Origin: Rhizobiales bacterium IMCC20636
Lineage (GTDB): Bacteria > Pseudomonadota > Alphaproteobacteria > Rhizobiales > GCA-2746425
Direction of reading: 5' to 3'
DNA: 64,000 bases
Assembly: GCA_016865015.1 (NCBI GenBank)
Contig: CP018226.1
Location: 248,001-312,000 of the forward strand
Made by a program: the position numbers and the translations under genes. Shown here in pieces: positions 9,527 through 18,615 of the stretch. The first letter of the stretch is position 1; every line of letters begins with the position of its first letter. The notes beneath the pieces were generated by a model. That model was not told where the DNA came from, ran no database searches, and worked only from the letters and a program-made list of their open reading frames with translations.

Positions 9527-9938
9527 GATTGTTTTTCCTTCTTGTTGATTTTCGAGTGTCGTCTTGCTTGTGTTTGTTGCGAGTGGTGTTGGCCTCTCGA
9601 TGAGTTGGATTTAGGGAAAAGATTTCGGGATTTAAACGGCAACAATCCGTTCGCAAAACCTGAACATTCACAGACGCGTGAGGCGATCAGAGCGAAACCG
9701 CAGAACTCTGCCGATGGTGTTTTGCGATCTCACAGAAATGCGAGAGCACCTCACAATCCTGTGTATGGGTGTGACGAAGCTGTGTTTGAAAAATAACGGG
9801 AAACCGGCTTGAACTGTCAAAAACAATATCAAAGCATCAACGCAGATCATGACTCTTGTGCTGGATTCGGTGGCAGGTGAAGGTGTTTTTCTCTGAGTGG
9901 GTTTGACCCGGAGTTGAGATGAGAAGGAGAAGACCATC
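9527..9938. other. Upstream region of peptide pair, copy 1
   Basis: 412 bases without a supported gene. 9527-9808 is the conserved leader/promoter side of the duplicated cassette; 9809-9938 is unique and carries the ribosome site AAGGAG for the DUF1993 gene at 9939. No convincing promoter hexamers or operator palindromes were found in it. Confidence 0.6.
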
Positions 9939-10442
9939 ATGAATGCGAGACCGCAGCCGGATTTAGCTGAATCGGTACCTGATACAGTCAGATATTATCT
10001 TGATCGCATTGACCAGATTTTGTTGCGGCTTGATCGTGAGGAGGAGGCGGAGCGGCTTTTATCAATTCGCCTTGCCCCGGATATGCTTGACACCGGTTTC
10101 AATTTTGCCATCGCCATCGGATTTGCTGCGCGGGCTTTGTGCCCTCCTGTAAAGATAGACGTGCCGGATATACCGGACCAGCATACGACGGAAAGCCTGC
10201 TCGGCTTTTTGCAGGAGGTATCAGACCTGATCGCCCCGATCACCACCGCCGATTTTGGTGCCACTGTCTCACACAGGGCTGGCGACGCTGACCTGGTTCA
10301 GGATACAGCGGAGTATGTCACCTGTTTCGCGCTGCCCAATATGATGTTTCACTTCGGTGTCGCCTATGCCGGTCTTCGTCATGGCGGTATGAAAATCGGC
10401 AAAGCTGACTTTGACGGATTTCATATTTACAGAAAGGAATAG
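9939..10442 (+). CDS. DUF1993 family protein
   Basis: 167 residues matching the pattern of DUF1993, a four-helix DinB-like fold of unknown activity: YYLDRIDQILLRLD near the N terminus, RLAPDMLDTGFNFAIAIGFAARAL in the second helix, and a C-terminal ALPNMMFHFGVAYAGLRHGG segment with a histidine that in DinB-like folds may bind metal. A strong AAGGAG lies before the ATG. It sits alone between repeat copy 1 and the GGDEF/EAL gene. Confidence 0.85.
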   Translation: MNARPQPDLAESVPDTVRYYLDRIDQILLRLDREEEAERLLSIRLAPDMLDTGFNFAIAIGFAARALCPPVKIDVPDIPDQHTTESLLGFLQEVSDLIAPITTADFGATVSHRAGDADLVQDTAEYVTCFALPNMMFHFGVAYAGLRHGGMKIGKADFDGFHIYRKE

Positions 10443-10693
10443 ACTGAGCGACGAGCAACGGCATGATCAAAAGTCTTTTCTAGATCGATAACAGCAAACT
10501 CAAATTTGGTGTAACAAATCAGAGCCAGATGAGGGGAACGTTTGTCCAAGAATTCAAAAGCATTGTTTCTGTCAATCACCCCGAGGAGTGGATGCACGAA
10601 TGGGTAACCACAAAAATAGGACTTAAACCAACAATACCCTTCCTTAATAATTCTCAGCAGATATTCACACGAAATAGCATCCTGAGGAAACTG

Positions 10694-12397
10694 ATGAAGA
10701 CACTTTGGCTCTATAGCGCCTTATCCCGGTTTAAGTTTCTGAACTATCGGTCAAAGATCATGGTGGTTGCCTTCACGGGCACTCATATTCCGCTCATCGC
10801 AATCGTCGCTCATATTGCTTGGCGATCGACTGATAACTGGCAAAGTTTTCTCAGCGTCTTGTCAACTGCGTTGGTCGCGACGTTGGGCGGCACTGCCCTG
10901 ACACTTTTGGCACTTATTCACCTGCTTCGGCCCATTATTCTGACGTCGCAGGCTTTGCGGGAGTACGGTCAAAGCCGAAAAGTGCTCCCCTTGCCAACCC
11001 ATTTTGATGATCAGGTCGGAACGTTGATGGCTGATACAGTCTCGACACTCACCGATCTGGAGGAAGCACGTAGAATACTGGAGCATGTGGATGCAGATAC
11101 AGGGTTGGCGAATCGGACCAAGCTGATATCGGAAATTGCCGCCGCTGTAGAGGCCGGAAAAATGTATCGGGTCTGTGTTGTTGTCTCCAATGGCTATCAA
11201 CGGGTTGCGACCACAATGAACCAGGGCCACGCTGACAAAGTCATGAAGATGATTGGCGATCGACTTGACGCGTTTTTAGGTGCAGATGCCGTATTGGCCA
11301 GGATTGCACCGGGGCAGTTTGCATTTTTGTCTTTTGAAGACTTTCTGCAAGAAGGTCAGAGCCTCAATGCGCTTCGGAGTCTTATTCAGGAATGCGGCGG
11401 AAAGCTGTCGCTGGGCGATGTCAATATACAACCAAACCTTGCCGGAGGTATCTCAACCTATCCGACTGACAGCTCCGATCCGGAGGAATTACTGGATTTT
11501 GCAGCTGCTGCATCGGACCTTGTTGGCGCCCGTTCGCCTGTCGCTGCCTATCTTCCCCAAATGCGGGTAGATGCATTCGACCGCTACCGCGTTGAGGAAG
11601 ATATAAAACTTGCCTTGAAGCGTGACGAGTTTGAGTTGTACTTTCAACCGGTTGTTGCAGCCGACGAAGGCCGGGCTGTTGGTGGTGAAGCTCTTATCCG
11701 TTGGAACCACCCTGAAAGGGGTTTGGTTCGTCCTGATCAGTTTATCCCGATTGCCGAGAGTTCCGACCTCATCTCAGAAATTGGACTTTGGGTAATGGAC
11801 GCGGCTTGCAAGCAGGTCGGAGCGTGGCAAAATAATGACCAGCGCGATCTCAAAGTCGCAATTAATCTTTCCGCACGACAGTTTCACGACCCTTTACTGT
11901 TGGATCATGTCAAGGGTTTCGTCAATGATCACAAGATAGACCCACAGCAACTTGAAATTGAGTTGACAGAATCCTCACTTATGGATGACTTCGACCAAAG
12001 CCGAGTCATTTTTGGTGGATTACGTGATCTCGGCGTTGGTATTTCGATTGACGATTTCGGTACGGGTTTTGCCAGTCTCAGCTATCTTCGCAGATTGCCT
12101 TTCAATAAATTGAAACTGGATCGCGAGTTTGTCGATCAGGTAGATACCAAGCCAGAGAGCCAGGCTATTTGCAAAGCGCTTATTGCGCTTTCCGAGGGAT
12201 TACATCTCGATGTTCTTGCAGAAGGCACTGAACGGGCCGAAGAAATCACTTATCTCCGTGAACTGGGCTGCAATCTGTTTCAGGGATACTATCTGTCAAA
12301 ACCTGTTTCGGCGAATGATTTTGTTGCCTCAATTGAGCAGGGTCGTCTCCGCAGCCTATTGGAGAAAGCCGCAAAAACCGAACTTCGCGCCGCGTGA
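10694..12397 (+). CDS. Membrane-bound GGDEF/EAL cyclic-di-GMP protein with degenerate GGDEF
   Basis: About 567 residues. Two membrane helices (roughly residues 22-43 and 50-76) precede a GGDEF-type domain (DADTGLANRTKL onward) and a full EAL domain. The GGDEF signature is replaced by APGQF, so diguanylate cyclase activity is unlikely. The EAL domain keeps GGEALIRWNHP, the DDFGTGFASL loop and LKLDREFV, so it should hydrolyse c-di-GMP. An open frame extends to 10529, but 10600-10690 is AT-rich and TGAGGAAACTG precedes the ATG at 10694, so I prefer that start. Target process unknown. Confidence 0.9.
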   Translation: MKTLWLYSALSRFKFLNYRSKIMVVAFTGTHIPLIAIVAHIAWRSTDNWQSFLSVLSTALVATLGGTALTLLALIHLLRPIILTSQALREYGQSRKVLPLPTHFDDQVGTLMADTVSTLTDLEEARRILEHVDADTGLANRTKLISEIAAAVEAGKMYRVCVVVSNGYQRVATTMNQGHADKVMKMIGDRLDAFLGADAVLARIAPGQFAFLSFEDFLQEGQSLNALRSLIQECGGKLSLGDVNIQPNLAGGISTYPTDSSDPEELLDFAAAASDLVGARSPVAAYLPQMRVDAFDRYRVEEDIKLALKRDEFELYFQPVVAADEGRAVGGEALIRWNHPERGLVRPDQFIPIAESSDLISEIGLWVMDAACKQVGAWQNNDQRDLKVAINLSARQFHDPLLLDHVKGFVNDHKIDPQQLEIELTESSLMDDFDQSRVIFGGLRDLGVGISIDDFGTGFASLSYLRRLPFNKLKLDREFVDQVDTKPESQAICKALIALSEGLHLDVLAEGTERAEEITYLRELGCNLFQGYYLSKPVSANDFVASIEQGRLRSLLEKAAKTELRAA

Positions 12398-12508
12398 AAT
12401 TATTTTCATTTCGGGGAGATGCAGTTTGTTCAGACCGAACCCGGCAAATTTCTGTTTGAGAGAACGCCTGCTTCCAATTTTTGGGTTGCGCGCGGCATAT
12501 GACTCTTG

Positions 12509-13354
12509 TCATCGCTTCAGCGAACGGAAATAGGCATCCCAGCTTTGATGTTGGCGCCCGGTGACTGTTTCAAAGTCACTTGATTTATCAAAGGCACCGA
12601 TGCGGATTCCGTCATAGATACCGGCGATGATCGATCCAATAAATTCACCCAGTTCGTTGATGCGGTCATCGCGGTAGTCGGGAACCGACACCGGGCGATA
12701 GGACAGCTGCGTGCTGAAAGTCTGATTGAGAAATTCGGCCAAACGGGTTTGCGTCATGACTTCGCCGTGAAAATTATGGGTCTGGCCGTCATGGTCAGAC
12801 TGGCTCAACAGGCACGCATAGGCCATGGCGAGTTCAGACCAGTTTGTGTATCCGCATTTTCCCTCGCCGGCACAATTGACGATCTCGCCCTGCGCTTTGT
12901 AGGTCTCGATATACTCCACGTCCGGTTCGATATAGATGCCGTTTCGGCCGATGGCGCAGTCCAGTCCGCCGTTGCGGATGTCGGCTTCGGTCTGTCGATT
13001 GCTTTTCACGACGGGTGAAAATCCGGTGCCCTGTTCAGGGCCCTGGATGCTGGTGTAGACGATTTTCTTGGCCCCGGCCGCCCTGGCAGCATCGATCACA
13101 TTCCGGTGCTGCTGAATCCGTTCATCGGGCGGTGCCATGCCGGAAACGAGAAGCACTGTGTCGATCCCGTGAAAGGAAGCCTTCAGCTGTTCAGGATTGT
13201 TGTAGTCACCAGGCCGTATTTCAAGTTCGAGCGCTTCGGCATTGTCCGGATGAGGTGCAAGACCAATGACTGGTTCAGTGGTGGTTCCACCAGTAAGCTT
13301 GCGCGCTACGGCGCGTCCAAGATGACCCGAGACGGCAGTGACAGCGATTGTCAA
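12509..13354 (-). CDS. NmrA-like NAD(P)-binding protein (QorB-type quinone reductase family)
   Basis: 281 residues. An atypical SDR with the N-terminal dinucleotide motif TAVSGHLGRAVARKL, the DTVLLVSGM strand and KKIVYTSIQGPE segment; the C-terminal half (YTNWSELAMAYACLL, FHGEVMTQTRLAEFLNQTF) resembles QorB/NmrA proteins that bind NADP(H). A quinone reductase or redox-sensing role is plausible but not provable. It lies downstream of the symporter on the same strand, separated by a 116-base spacer with a hairpin. Confidence 0.85.
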   Translation of the reverse strand: MTIAVTAVSGHLGRAVARKLTGGTTTEPVIGLAPHPDNAEALELEIRPGDYNNPEQLKASFHGIDTVLLVSGMAPPDERIQQHRNVIDAARAAGAKKIVYTSIQGPEQGTGFSPVVKSNRQTEADIRNGGLDCAIGRNGIYIEPDVEYIETYKAQGEIVNCAGEGKCGYTNWSELAMAYACLLSQSDHDGQTHNFHGEVMTQTRLAEFLNQTFSTQLSYRPVSVPDYRDDRINELGEFIGSIIAGIYDGIRIGAFDKSSDFETVTGRQHQSWDAYFRSLKR

Positions 13355-13410
13355 AGTTCTGATTTCCTGATTTGGACTGCCTCAACGAAGGCAATCTCTT
13401 GACCTGAAAG

Positions 13411-13460
13411 GGCGCCATCGCGGTTATTGACCGTTCGGGGTCAGGTTTCCGGATGGCGCC
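13411..13460 (-). terminator. Possible hairpin after the symporter gene
   Basis: GGCGCCATC at 13411-13419 pairs with GATGGCGCC at 13452-13460 across a 32-base loop, 11 bases after the symporter stop. There is no T tract, so this is only a weak terminator candidate. Confidence 0.35.
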
Positions 13461-13470
13461 AGTCAGCTGT

Positions 13471-14919
13471 TTATGCGTTTTTCCGTGCCACAGACGGTGG
13501 CGCATCAGGCCAGGCCGTATGATCGGTATCCAGATCCGCAAACTTCTTGGGGTCGAATACCGGCCGTTTGACACCGGCGGCCAATTGTTGCCGGAAGTCG
13601 GTGATGATCCGCATCGCCACCGGGAACAGCATCATCAATGCCAACAGATTGACCACCGCCAATATGCCCATCATCGGATCTGAGAATGAGAAGATCGACG
13701 TTGCTCCCGGTGCAACAGCCCCGAGGAATACGATGCCGACAATGGCAATGCGCAGGATGTGTACAGCCATTGGATTGCTGGTCATGAATGTCAGGGCATT
13801 CTCACCCAGATAGTAATTGTACATGATGGATGAAAAGGCGAACAGGAAGATCGCGAAGGTCAGAAAATACTGCGCCCAGCTACCGACGTGGCTGACCATG
13901 GATTGCTGCGTCAGCACCACACCGTCGACACCTTCCGCACCCGGCTGATAAACGTCTCCCAGAAGGATCACGAATGCCGTGCAGGAACAGATGATGATGG
14001 TGTCGATGAAGACCGAAAAGCTCTGTGTGATGCCCTGGCTGACAGGATGCTTCACATAGGCCGTTGCGGCCACGTTCGGGGCAGAACCAAGTCCAGCCTC
14101 GTTTGAAAACAGACCGCGCCGCAAGCCTTGTGCAATCGCAGCGCCGATGCCGCCGCCAACAGCTTCGCGAATACCAAACGCATTTGCCACAATGTCCCAG
14201 AGGACGGCAGGAACGTCAGTGATGTTGATGATGACGATGACCAGAGCCATTGCGATATAGCTGATGGCCATGATCGGAATAACGATATCGGCAGTCTTGG
14301 CGATCCGATGGATACCGCCATAAATGATGAAGCCGGTGGCTATGGCCAATGCGGCACCAGTGTAGACGCGCGGGATTTCCAGGCTGTCCAGCGCTGCGCC
14401 GGCTACCGTATTGCCCTGAAAGGCGTTGAATCCGATGGCAAAGGAGGCAATCAGACAGACTGCATAGATGATGGCGAGCCAGCGATAATTTTCGCCCAGT
14501 CCATGAATGATCGTGCGGGCCGGACCACCGCGATAATCGCCTTCAGGTGTGGTTCGTTTGTATAATTGCGCCAGACTGGCTTCGATCAGCGCGGTACACA
14601 TACCCACCAATGCAATCATCCACATCCAGAACACGGCACCGGGGCCACCCGCCGTGATAGCGACGGCCACCCCGGCAATGTTACCACCGCCGACACGTCC
14701 GCCAACGGAGACAAACAGGGCTTCACGTGCACTGATCTTGGTTGGATCAGCTGTTTCTCCCGTGCCCAGGAGAACTCCGAACATTCGTTTGAAAAAGCGG
14801 AATTGCACGAAACCGCTTGCCGTTGTGAAAAAGGCACCGAAAATCACCAGGATCGGGATCAGCGCCCAGCCCCAGGTCAGATCGTTAATAAGATTGAAAA
14901 TCGGATCCAGAAAGCTCAT
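13471..14919 (-). CDS. Alanine/glycine:cation symporter (AGCS family)
   Basis: 482 residues, about eleven membrane segments. Family signatures: FFKRMFGVLLGTGE near the N terminus, VGGRVGGGNIAGVAVAITAGGPGAVFWMW, and IAQGLRRGLFSNEAGLGSAPNVAA in the middle. AGCS proteins import alanine or glycine with Na+ or H+. The ATG at 14919 has GGGGA upstream and is preferred over the TTG just before it. The upstream region shows no glycine riboswitch pattern. Confidence 0.94.
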   Translation of the reverse strand: MSFLDPIFNLINDLTWGWALIPILVIFGAFFTTASGFVQFRFFKRMFGVLLGTGETADPTKISAREALFVSVGGRVGGGNIAGVAVAITAGGPGAVFWMWMIALVGMCTALIEASLAQLYKRTTPEGDYRGGPARTIIHGLGENYRWLAIIYAVCLIASFAIGFNAFQGNTVAGAALDSLEIPRVYTGAALAIATGFIIYGGIHRIAKTADIVIPIMAISYIAMALVIVIINITDVPAVLWDIVANAFGIREAVGGGIGAAIAQGLRRGLFSNEAGLGSAPNVAATAYVKHPVSQGITQSFSVFIDTIIICSCTAFVILLGDVYQPGAEGVDGVVLTQQSMVSHVGSWAQYFLTFAIFLFAFSSIMYNYYLGENALTFMTSNPMAVHILRIAIVGIVFLGAVAPGATSIFSFSDPMMGILAVVNLLALMMLFPVAMRIITDFRQQLAAGVKRPVFDPKKFADLDTDHTAWPDAPPSVARKNA

Positions 14920-15217
14920 CAAACACAGTCCCCAAATTGTTGCGTTTTGTAACCAGACTGTTGTGAGCCTTTACCATTTTTCTAACCAAGTCCAGACCAT
15001 CTCTGGAAAATCAAGTAAGTGTCTCTTTTATAGATTCATTTGCTCTGTGATGCCGCAAATCCGGGGCGTTTGTGTTGTGCAGGGGAAGTTCAAATGGTCA
15101 GAAAAGCTCGATGCTGAAAATTGAACACTGTAATCCACCGCACATATCTCCAAAAGGATGAAGAATATTGCAGTATCTGGACGGTCCGTGGCGGATTTTC
15201 AGTTTCTGATCCCGCAT
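14920..15217. other. Intergenic region upstream of symporter
   Basis: About 300 bases of AT-rich sequence between the symporter start and repeat copy 2. It should hold the symporter promoter, but no clear promoter, riboswitch or operator was recognised. Confidence 0.5.
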
Positions 15218-15223
15218 AAGAAG

Positions 15224-15253
15224 AAAGCCCGCCGATGGGGATCGGAAGGCTTT
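15224..15253 (-). terminator. Terminator of peptide cassette copy 2
   Basis: Same hairpin as at 8877-8906 (AAAGCC...CCGAT / ATCGG...GGCTTT), with one substitution, followed on the minus strand by TCTTCTT. Confidence 0.65.
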
Positions 15254-15434
15254 GAAGGTGGAGCTTTCTGGCTCGCATCACTGGATCATGGGCCATTTTG
15301 TTTTTGGTCTTGGCGGCCATGTGGTCAGTGGTGTTGATGTGAGCGGTGAAGCTCAGATCCCGCCGCCATGTTAGGGGTTTTAGGCAGCGGGATCCTTCTC
15401 GCAACAAGCGTATGAGTTGCGTTATCCGGCTGAC

Positions 15435-15596
15435 TTATTTGCCGGACAGGTCTTTGGCCAGACCAGTGTAACCTGGTGTCATGGCGTCAGGGGAGCTGTC
15501 ATTGGCCGGGTTGTAAACGCCTGCAGTGGCGGCAGTTGCACCCAGTGCAATGGAGGAGAGGATCAGGATTGGAGCTGCGATTTTGCGAAATGTCAT
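15435..15596 (-). CDS. Small exported peptide, type A, copy 2
   Basis: 53 residues, same leader as the 9088 gene except that the cleavage box reads ATA instead of ANA (TAATA|G). Mature peptide identical. Differences in the mature codons (ACA for ACC, GAC for GAT among others) are synonymous. Ribosome site GGAA as in copy 1. Function unknown. Confidence 0.78.
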   Translation of the reverse strand: MTFRKIAAPILILSSIALGATAATAGVYNPANDSSPDAMTPGYTGLAKDLSGK

Positions 15597-15710
15597 TTTA
15601 TTATTCCTTGTTCTTGTTTGACGTTCTTCGTCATCCCGGTTGCCGGTTGTCTCAACTGTTGGGGAGGGGTTCAGCTTGAGACAATCGGCTTCCGGTGAGG
15701 GTGTGTTGGC

Positions 15711-15872
15711 TTATTTGCCGGACAAATCTTTGGCCAGACCAGTGTAACCTGGGGTCATGGCATCGGGTGAGCTGTCATTAGCAGGGTTGTACACGCCTGC
15801 ATTGGCAGCGGATGCGCCCAGAACGATTGAGGAGAGGATCAGAACGGGAGCTGCGATTTTACGAAAAGTCAT
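15711..15872 (-). CDS. Small exported peptide, type B, copy 2
   Basis: 53 residues identical in protein sequence to the gene at 9365-9526, with several synonymous base changes (for example CCC for CCA, GAT TTG for GAC CTG). First gene of the second pair. AAGGAAAAA ribosome site. Function unknown. Confidence 0.78.
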   Translation of the reverse strand: MTFRKIAAPVLILSSIVLGASAANAGVYNPANDSSPDAMTPGYTGLAKDLSGK

Positions 15873-16161
15873 GATTGTTTTTCCTTCTTGTTGATTTTCG
15901 AGTGTCGTCTTGCTTGTGTTTGTTGCGAGTGGTGTTGGCCTCTCGATGAGTTGGATTTAGGGAAAAGATTTCGGGATTTAAACGGCAACAATCCGTTCGC
16001 AAAACCTGAACATTCACAGACGCGTGAGGCAATCAGAGCGAAACCGCAGAACTCTGCCGATGGCGTTTTGCGACCTCACGGAAATAGGCGATCACCTCAC
16101 AATCCTGTGTATGGGTGTGACGAAGCTGTGTTTGAAAAATAACGGGAAACCGGCATGACCG

Positions 16162-17457
16162 GTGATGATAATCCGCATTGCTGTCGCTTACAGTATGGGT
16201 GAAGATGGCCTGAAGCAAAACAGTCATCAGGAAACTATTGTGTCAGCGCAGTTCTGCCGAGACCCATCAGACCCATCTGCCTCTCTGGTTGAACGTCTGT
16301 CTCTTATGCCTTCTGCGTCCGGCCCCCTCGACGGTCTGAGTTTTACTGTGAAGGACAATATAGATATTGCAGGCCACAGAACCTCTTATGGAAGTCCAGC
16401 CTGGCGAGATTCTCATCCGGCGCCAAACCAGAACGCCCTTTGTGTTGACCAGCTTCTGGCAGCAGGTGCTCGCTGCAACGGTAAGGTTGTGGCAGATGAA
16501 TTCACTTATAGTCTGGATGGCGAAAATCCGTTTTTCGGCACTCCTGTCAATGCAAAAGCGCCTGACCGAATTCCCGGTGGTTCATCAAGTGGATCTGCTG
16601 CATCCGTTGCAAGTGGGGTGGCTGAGTTTTCGATAGGGACGGATTCGGGCGGCTCGATCCGCGTTCCTGCAAGCCTGTGTGGTGTCTGGGGCATGCGACC
16701 GTCTGTTCACCGCATCTCCGAGGCTGGTGTTCTGCCCTTCATGCCAAGCGTCAGCACGGTTGGTGTCTTGGCAGATCGCCTCGATCATCTCGACAAGGCA
16801 ATCCGTGTTCTGCTGCGTAGCGGAAAGCGCCCAACGGCATCGTTGCAGCGTATCCTTGTCTTGTCGGATGCCATGGAGATTTCCGATGAGGCCGTTCGCA
16901 TTGAAGCCAACGGCGCACTTGCGCAGATTTCGCGCCGCACTGGCATTGAGCCTGAGCCAATCAGTTTTGGGCAGATTATTGGCCGCGACATGCCTCTTAG
17001 TGCCTGCAATGAAAAAGCCTTGCGCATTTTGCAAACGCTGGAGTTTCAAAACACGGTTGGAAACTGGATAGAAACCAACGCACCGCAGATGGGTCCTGCC
17101 TTTTCAATGGCCTATGAAAATGTTCGTGGCTCTGATCGAATTGCGGCTCTGGCCAGTCTGGATCTTTGTGAACGGTTTTTCGAAGGCATCCAGAGCTTTA
17201 TCACGCCTGGTACGGTGATTTGTTTCCCGACAACGCCCGTCATCGCTCCTTTGAAGGGAACTCTCAATACAGCAGAATCGGCGCTGGATTTTTATGACCG
17301 GACCATGGCGATGACGGCCTTTTCAGGCGTCGGACGTTTGCCGGAACTTTCGGTGCCCATTCTGACCGTTGACGGGTGCCCGGTTGGGTTTTCGATAGCA
17401 GCTGGACATTATCAAGACGAGTTTCTGCTAAATGCCGCTCAAGAGGTGCTGGGCTGA
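16162..17457 (+). CDS. Amidase signature family protein
   Basis: Up to 431 residues. The Ser-cisSer-Lys catalytic triad of the amidase signature family is visible: Lys in SFTVKDNIDIAG near residue 64, the Ser-rich GGSSSGSAASVASG loop near 142, and the nucleophile in GTDSGGSIRVPAS near 160. It hydrolyses an amide of unknown identity (the family ranges from GatA to indole-acetamide and allophanate hydrolases); at this length and without GatB/GatC neighbours GatA is unlikely. The start is uncertain: the ATG at 16162 lies 8 bases after repeat copy 2, and an in-frame ATG at 16195 is an alternative; neither has a good ribosome site. Confidence 0.88.
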   Translation: MMIIRIAVAYSMGEDGLKQNSHQETIVSAQFCRDPSDPSASLVERLSLMPSASGPLDGLSFTVKDNIDIAGHRTSYGSPAWRDSHPAPNQNALCVDQLLAAGARCNGKVVADEFTYSLDGENPFFGTPVNAKAPDRIPGGSSSGSAASVASGVAEFSIGTDSGGSIRVPASLCGVWGMRPSVHRISEAGVLPFMPSVSTVGVLADRLDHLDKAIRVLLRSGKRPTASLQRILVLSDAMEISDEAVRIEANGALAQISRRTGIEPEPISFGQIIGRDMPLSACNEKALRILQTLEFQNTVGNWIETNAPQMGPAFSMAYENVRGSDRIAALASLDLCERFFEGIQSFITPGTVICFPTTPVIAPLKGTLNTAESALDFYDRTMAMTAFSGVGRLPELSVPILTVDGCPVGFSIAAGHYQDEFLLNAAQEVLG

Positions 17458-17501
17458 TCTGGGCAGATGTGTTGGTGATGTCGGGCAATCGCGCACCTGC
17501 G

Positions 17502-18410
17502 TCAGGTTTGCTGACTCAGTTTTTCAATTGGCACGCAGGCGGCCACCATCTCTTCGGAAAACAGGCGCATGCGGCGATTGAGACGACGGTCTTCGGCGTG
17601 CACCAGGAAGATTCCCCAGTCGGACACTGAAAGGTCGGGTAAGGTGGTCACCAGATCACCGGCCAGAATTGATGACTGGCAAATGAAGTCGGGCAGTCTT
17701 GCGATTCCCATTCCGTTCAAGGCCGCTTCCAGAAGGAACACGCCGGAATTGGAGTTCAAGGCTGGTTGAAACTTGATGGATTGGGCTTTTCCTGATTCAT
17801 CCTCGAAATCCCAATGCGCCCGTATGGCTGTCCCGAAATGGAGCAGGCTGTGTTTGCTCAGATCATTCAGGGTTTTCGGGTGCCCGTTGCGCTTGAAGTA
17901 GGAGGGTGCTGCGCAGAGCTGGTGGCTGGTTGTTCCAATCCGCTTGGCTACCACATTTGGTTCAAGCTTCGACGTGATCCGGATTGCAAAATCATAATTG
18001 TCGCGTGACAGATCGATCAAATGGTCGTCGAAATCAACGGTCAGCTTTATTTCAGGGTAGCGGGTCTTGAACGCCATCAGGGCCGTGTTGAGAAACGAGA
18101 TGCCAAAATCCCGGGGCACCGAAATCGTCAAGGGACCGGCCAGGTTCTGGGGCGCATCGGTAAAATCGTTTTCGATCTCATCAGCATCATTCACAATGCG
18201 AACGGCGCGCTGAAAAAGCTCCAGCCCTGTGGCCGTTACTTCCCATCGACCGGGTTCGCGGTCAATCAACCGGCTTCCATAGCGCGTCTCCAGCAAGCTC
18301 AAGCGTCGGCTGACCGCGGACTTTGCGATGTGCAATTTTTCTGCGGCTTTGGAAATGCTGCGGTTTTCCACCACGAGCGCAAATAAGCGCAGATCTTCAA
18401 TCTGTCCCAT
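17502..18410 (-). CDS. LysR family transcriptional regulator
   Basis: 302 residues. N-terminal winged helix (DLRLFALVVENRSISKAAEKLHIAKSAVSRRLSLLE) and a substrate-binding domain beginning LAGPLTISVPRDFG. It belongs to the subgroup that includes GstR/AaeR-like regulators by general appearance. It is divergent from the glutathionyl-hydroquinone reductase gene (205-base shared region), so it likely controls that gene and possibly the following ones. The inducer is unknown, probably an electrophile or quinone. Confidence 0.94.
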   Translation of the reverse strand: MGQIEDLRLFALVVENRSISKAAEKLHIAKSAVSRRLSLLETRYGSRLIDREPGRWEVTATGLELFQRAVRIVNDADEIENDFTDAPQNLAGPLTISVPRDFGISFLNTALMAFKTRYPEIKLTVDFDDHLIDLSRDNYDFAIRITSKLEPNVVAKRIGTTSHQLCAAPSYFKRNGHPKTLNDLSKHSLLHFGTAIRAHWDFEDESGKAQSIKFQPALNSNSGVFLLEAALNGMGIARLPDFICQSSILAGDLVTTLPDLSVSDWGIFLVHAEDRRLNRRMRLFSEEMVAACVPIEKLSQQT

Positions 18411-18615
18411 GGGGTTCTCTATTTTCGAACGGATATGCCTAAAATTGACATCTTAACAATAATACTAGAACACGCCATATGCACAATACAATTCACAAAA
18501 CCCAGGAAAAAGCGTGTCCCACATTGTCTTCAAATCGAGCTTCCATGCTGCAATTGCGGCTTCTGCCCATTGCGGCAAATCATCTTTTGACCAATCGAAA
18601 TCGAGGCGCTGAATC

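Larger units (their letters stand above)
8871..9808. repeat. Direct repeat copy 1 (0.94 kb peptide cassette)
   Basis: About 938 bases nearly identical to 15218-16154 in the same orientation, judged by eye over the whole length. It contains a terminator, two tandem 53-codon peptide genes and their roughly 280-base upstream region. Identity begins at AAGAAGAAAGCCC and ends at GGAAACCGGC, after which both flanks diverge abruptly. No terminal inverted repeats, target duplications or transposase genes are visible at the borders. Confidence 0.9.
15218..16154. repeat. Direct repeat copy 2 (0.94 kb peptide cassette)
   Basis: Direct repeat of 8871-9808 with scattered substitutions and no large insertions or deletions. 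It again contains the terminator and the type A and type B peptide genes in the same order. The two copies flank a 5.4 kb segment (DUF1993, GGDEF/EAL, NmrA-like, symporter). Confidence 0.9.

Noticed and set aside
8871-9808. The 0.94 kb repeat as an insertion sequence or MITE
   Set aside because: There are no terminal inverted repeats, target-site duplications or transposase, and it contains well-formed small genes.
10529-10693. N-terminal extension of the GGDEF/EAL gene
   Set aside because: AT-rich, no ribosome site and no domain; a better start is at 10694.
14920-15110. Glycine riboswitch before the alanine/glycine symporter
   Set aside because: The conserved glycine-aptamer cores were not found on reading the leader.
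16162-17457. GatA subunit of the amidotransferase
   Set aside because: No gatB or gatC nearby and the protein is shorter than GatA.
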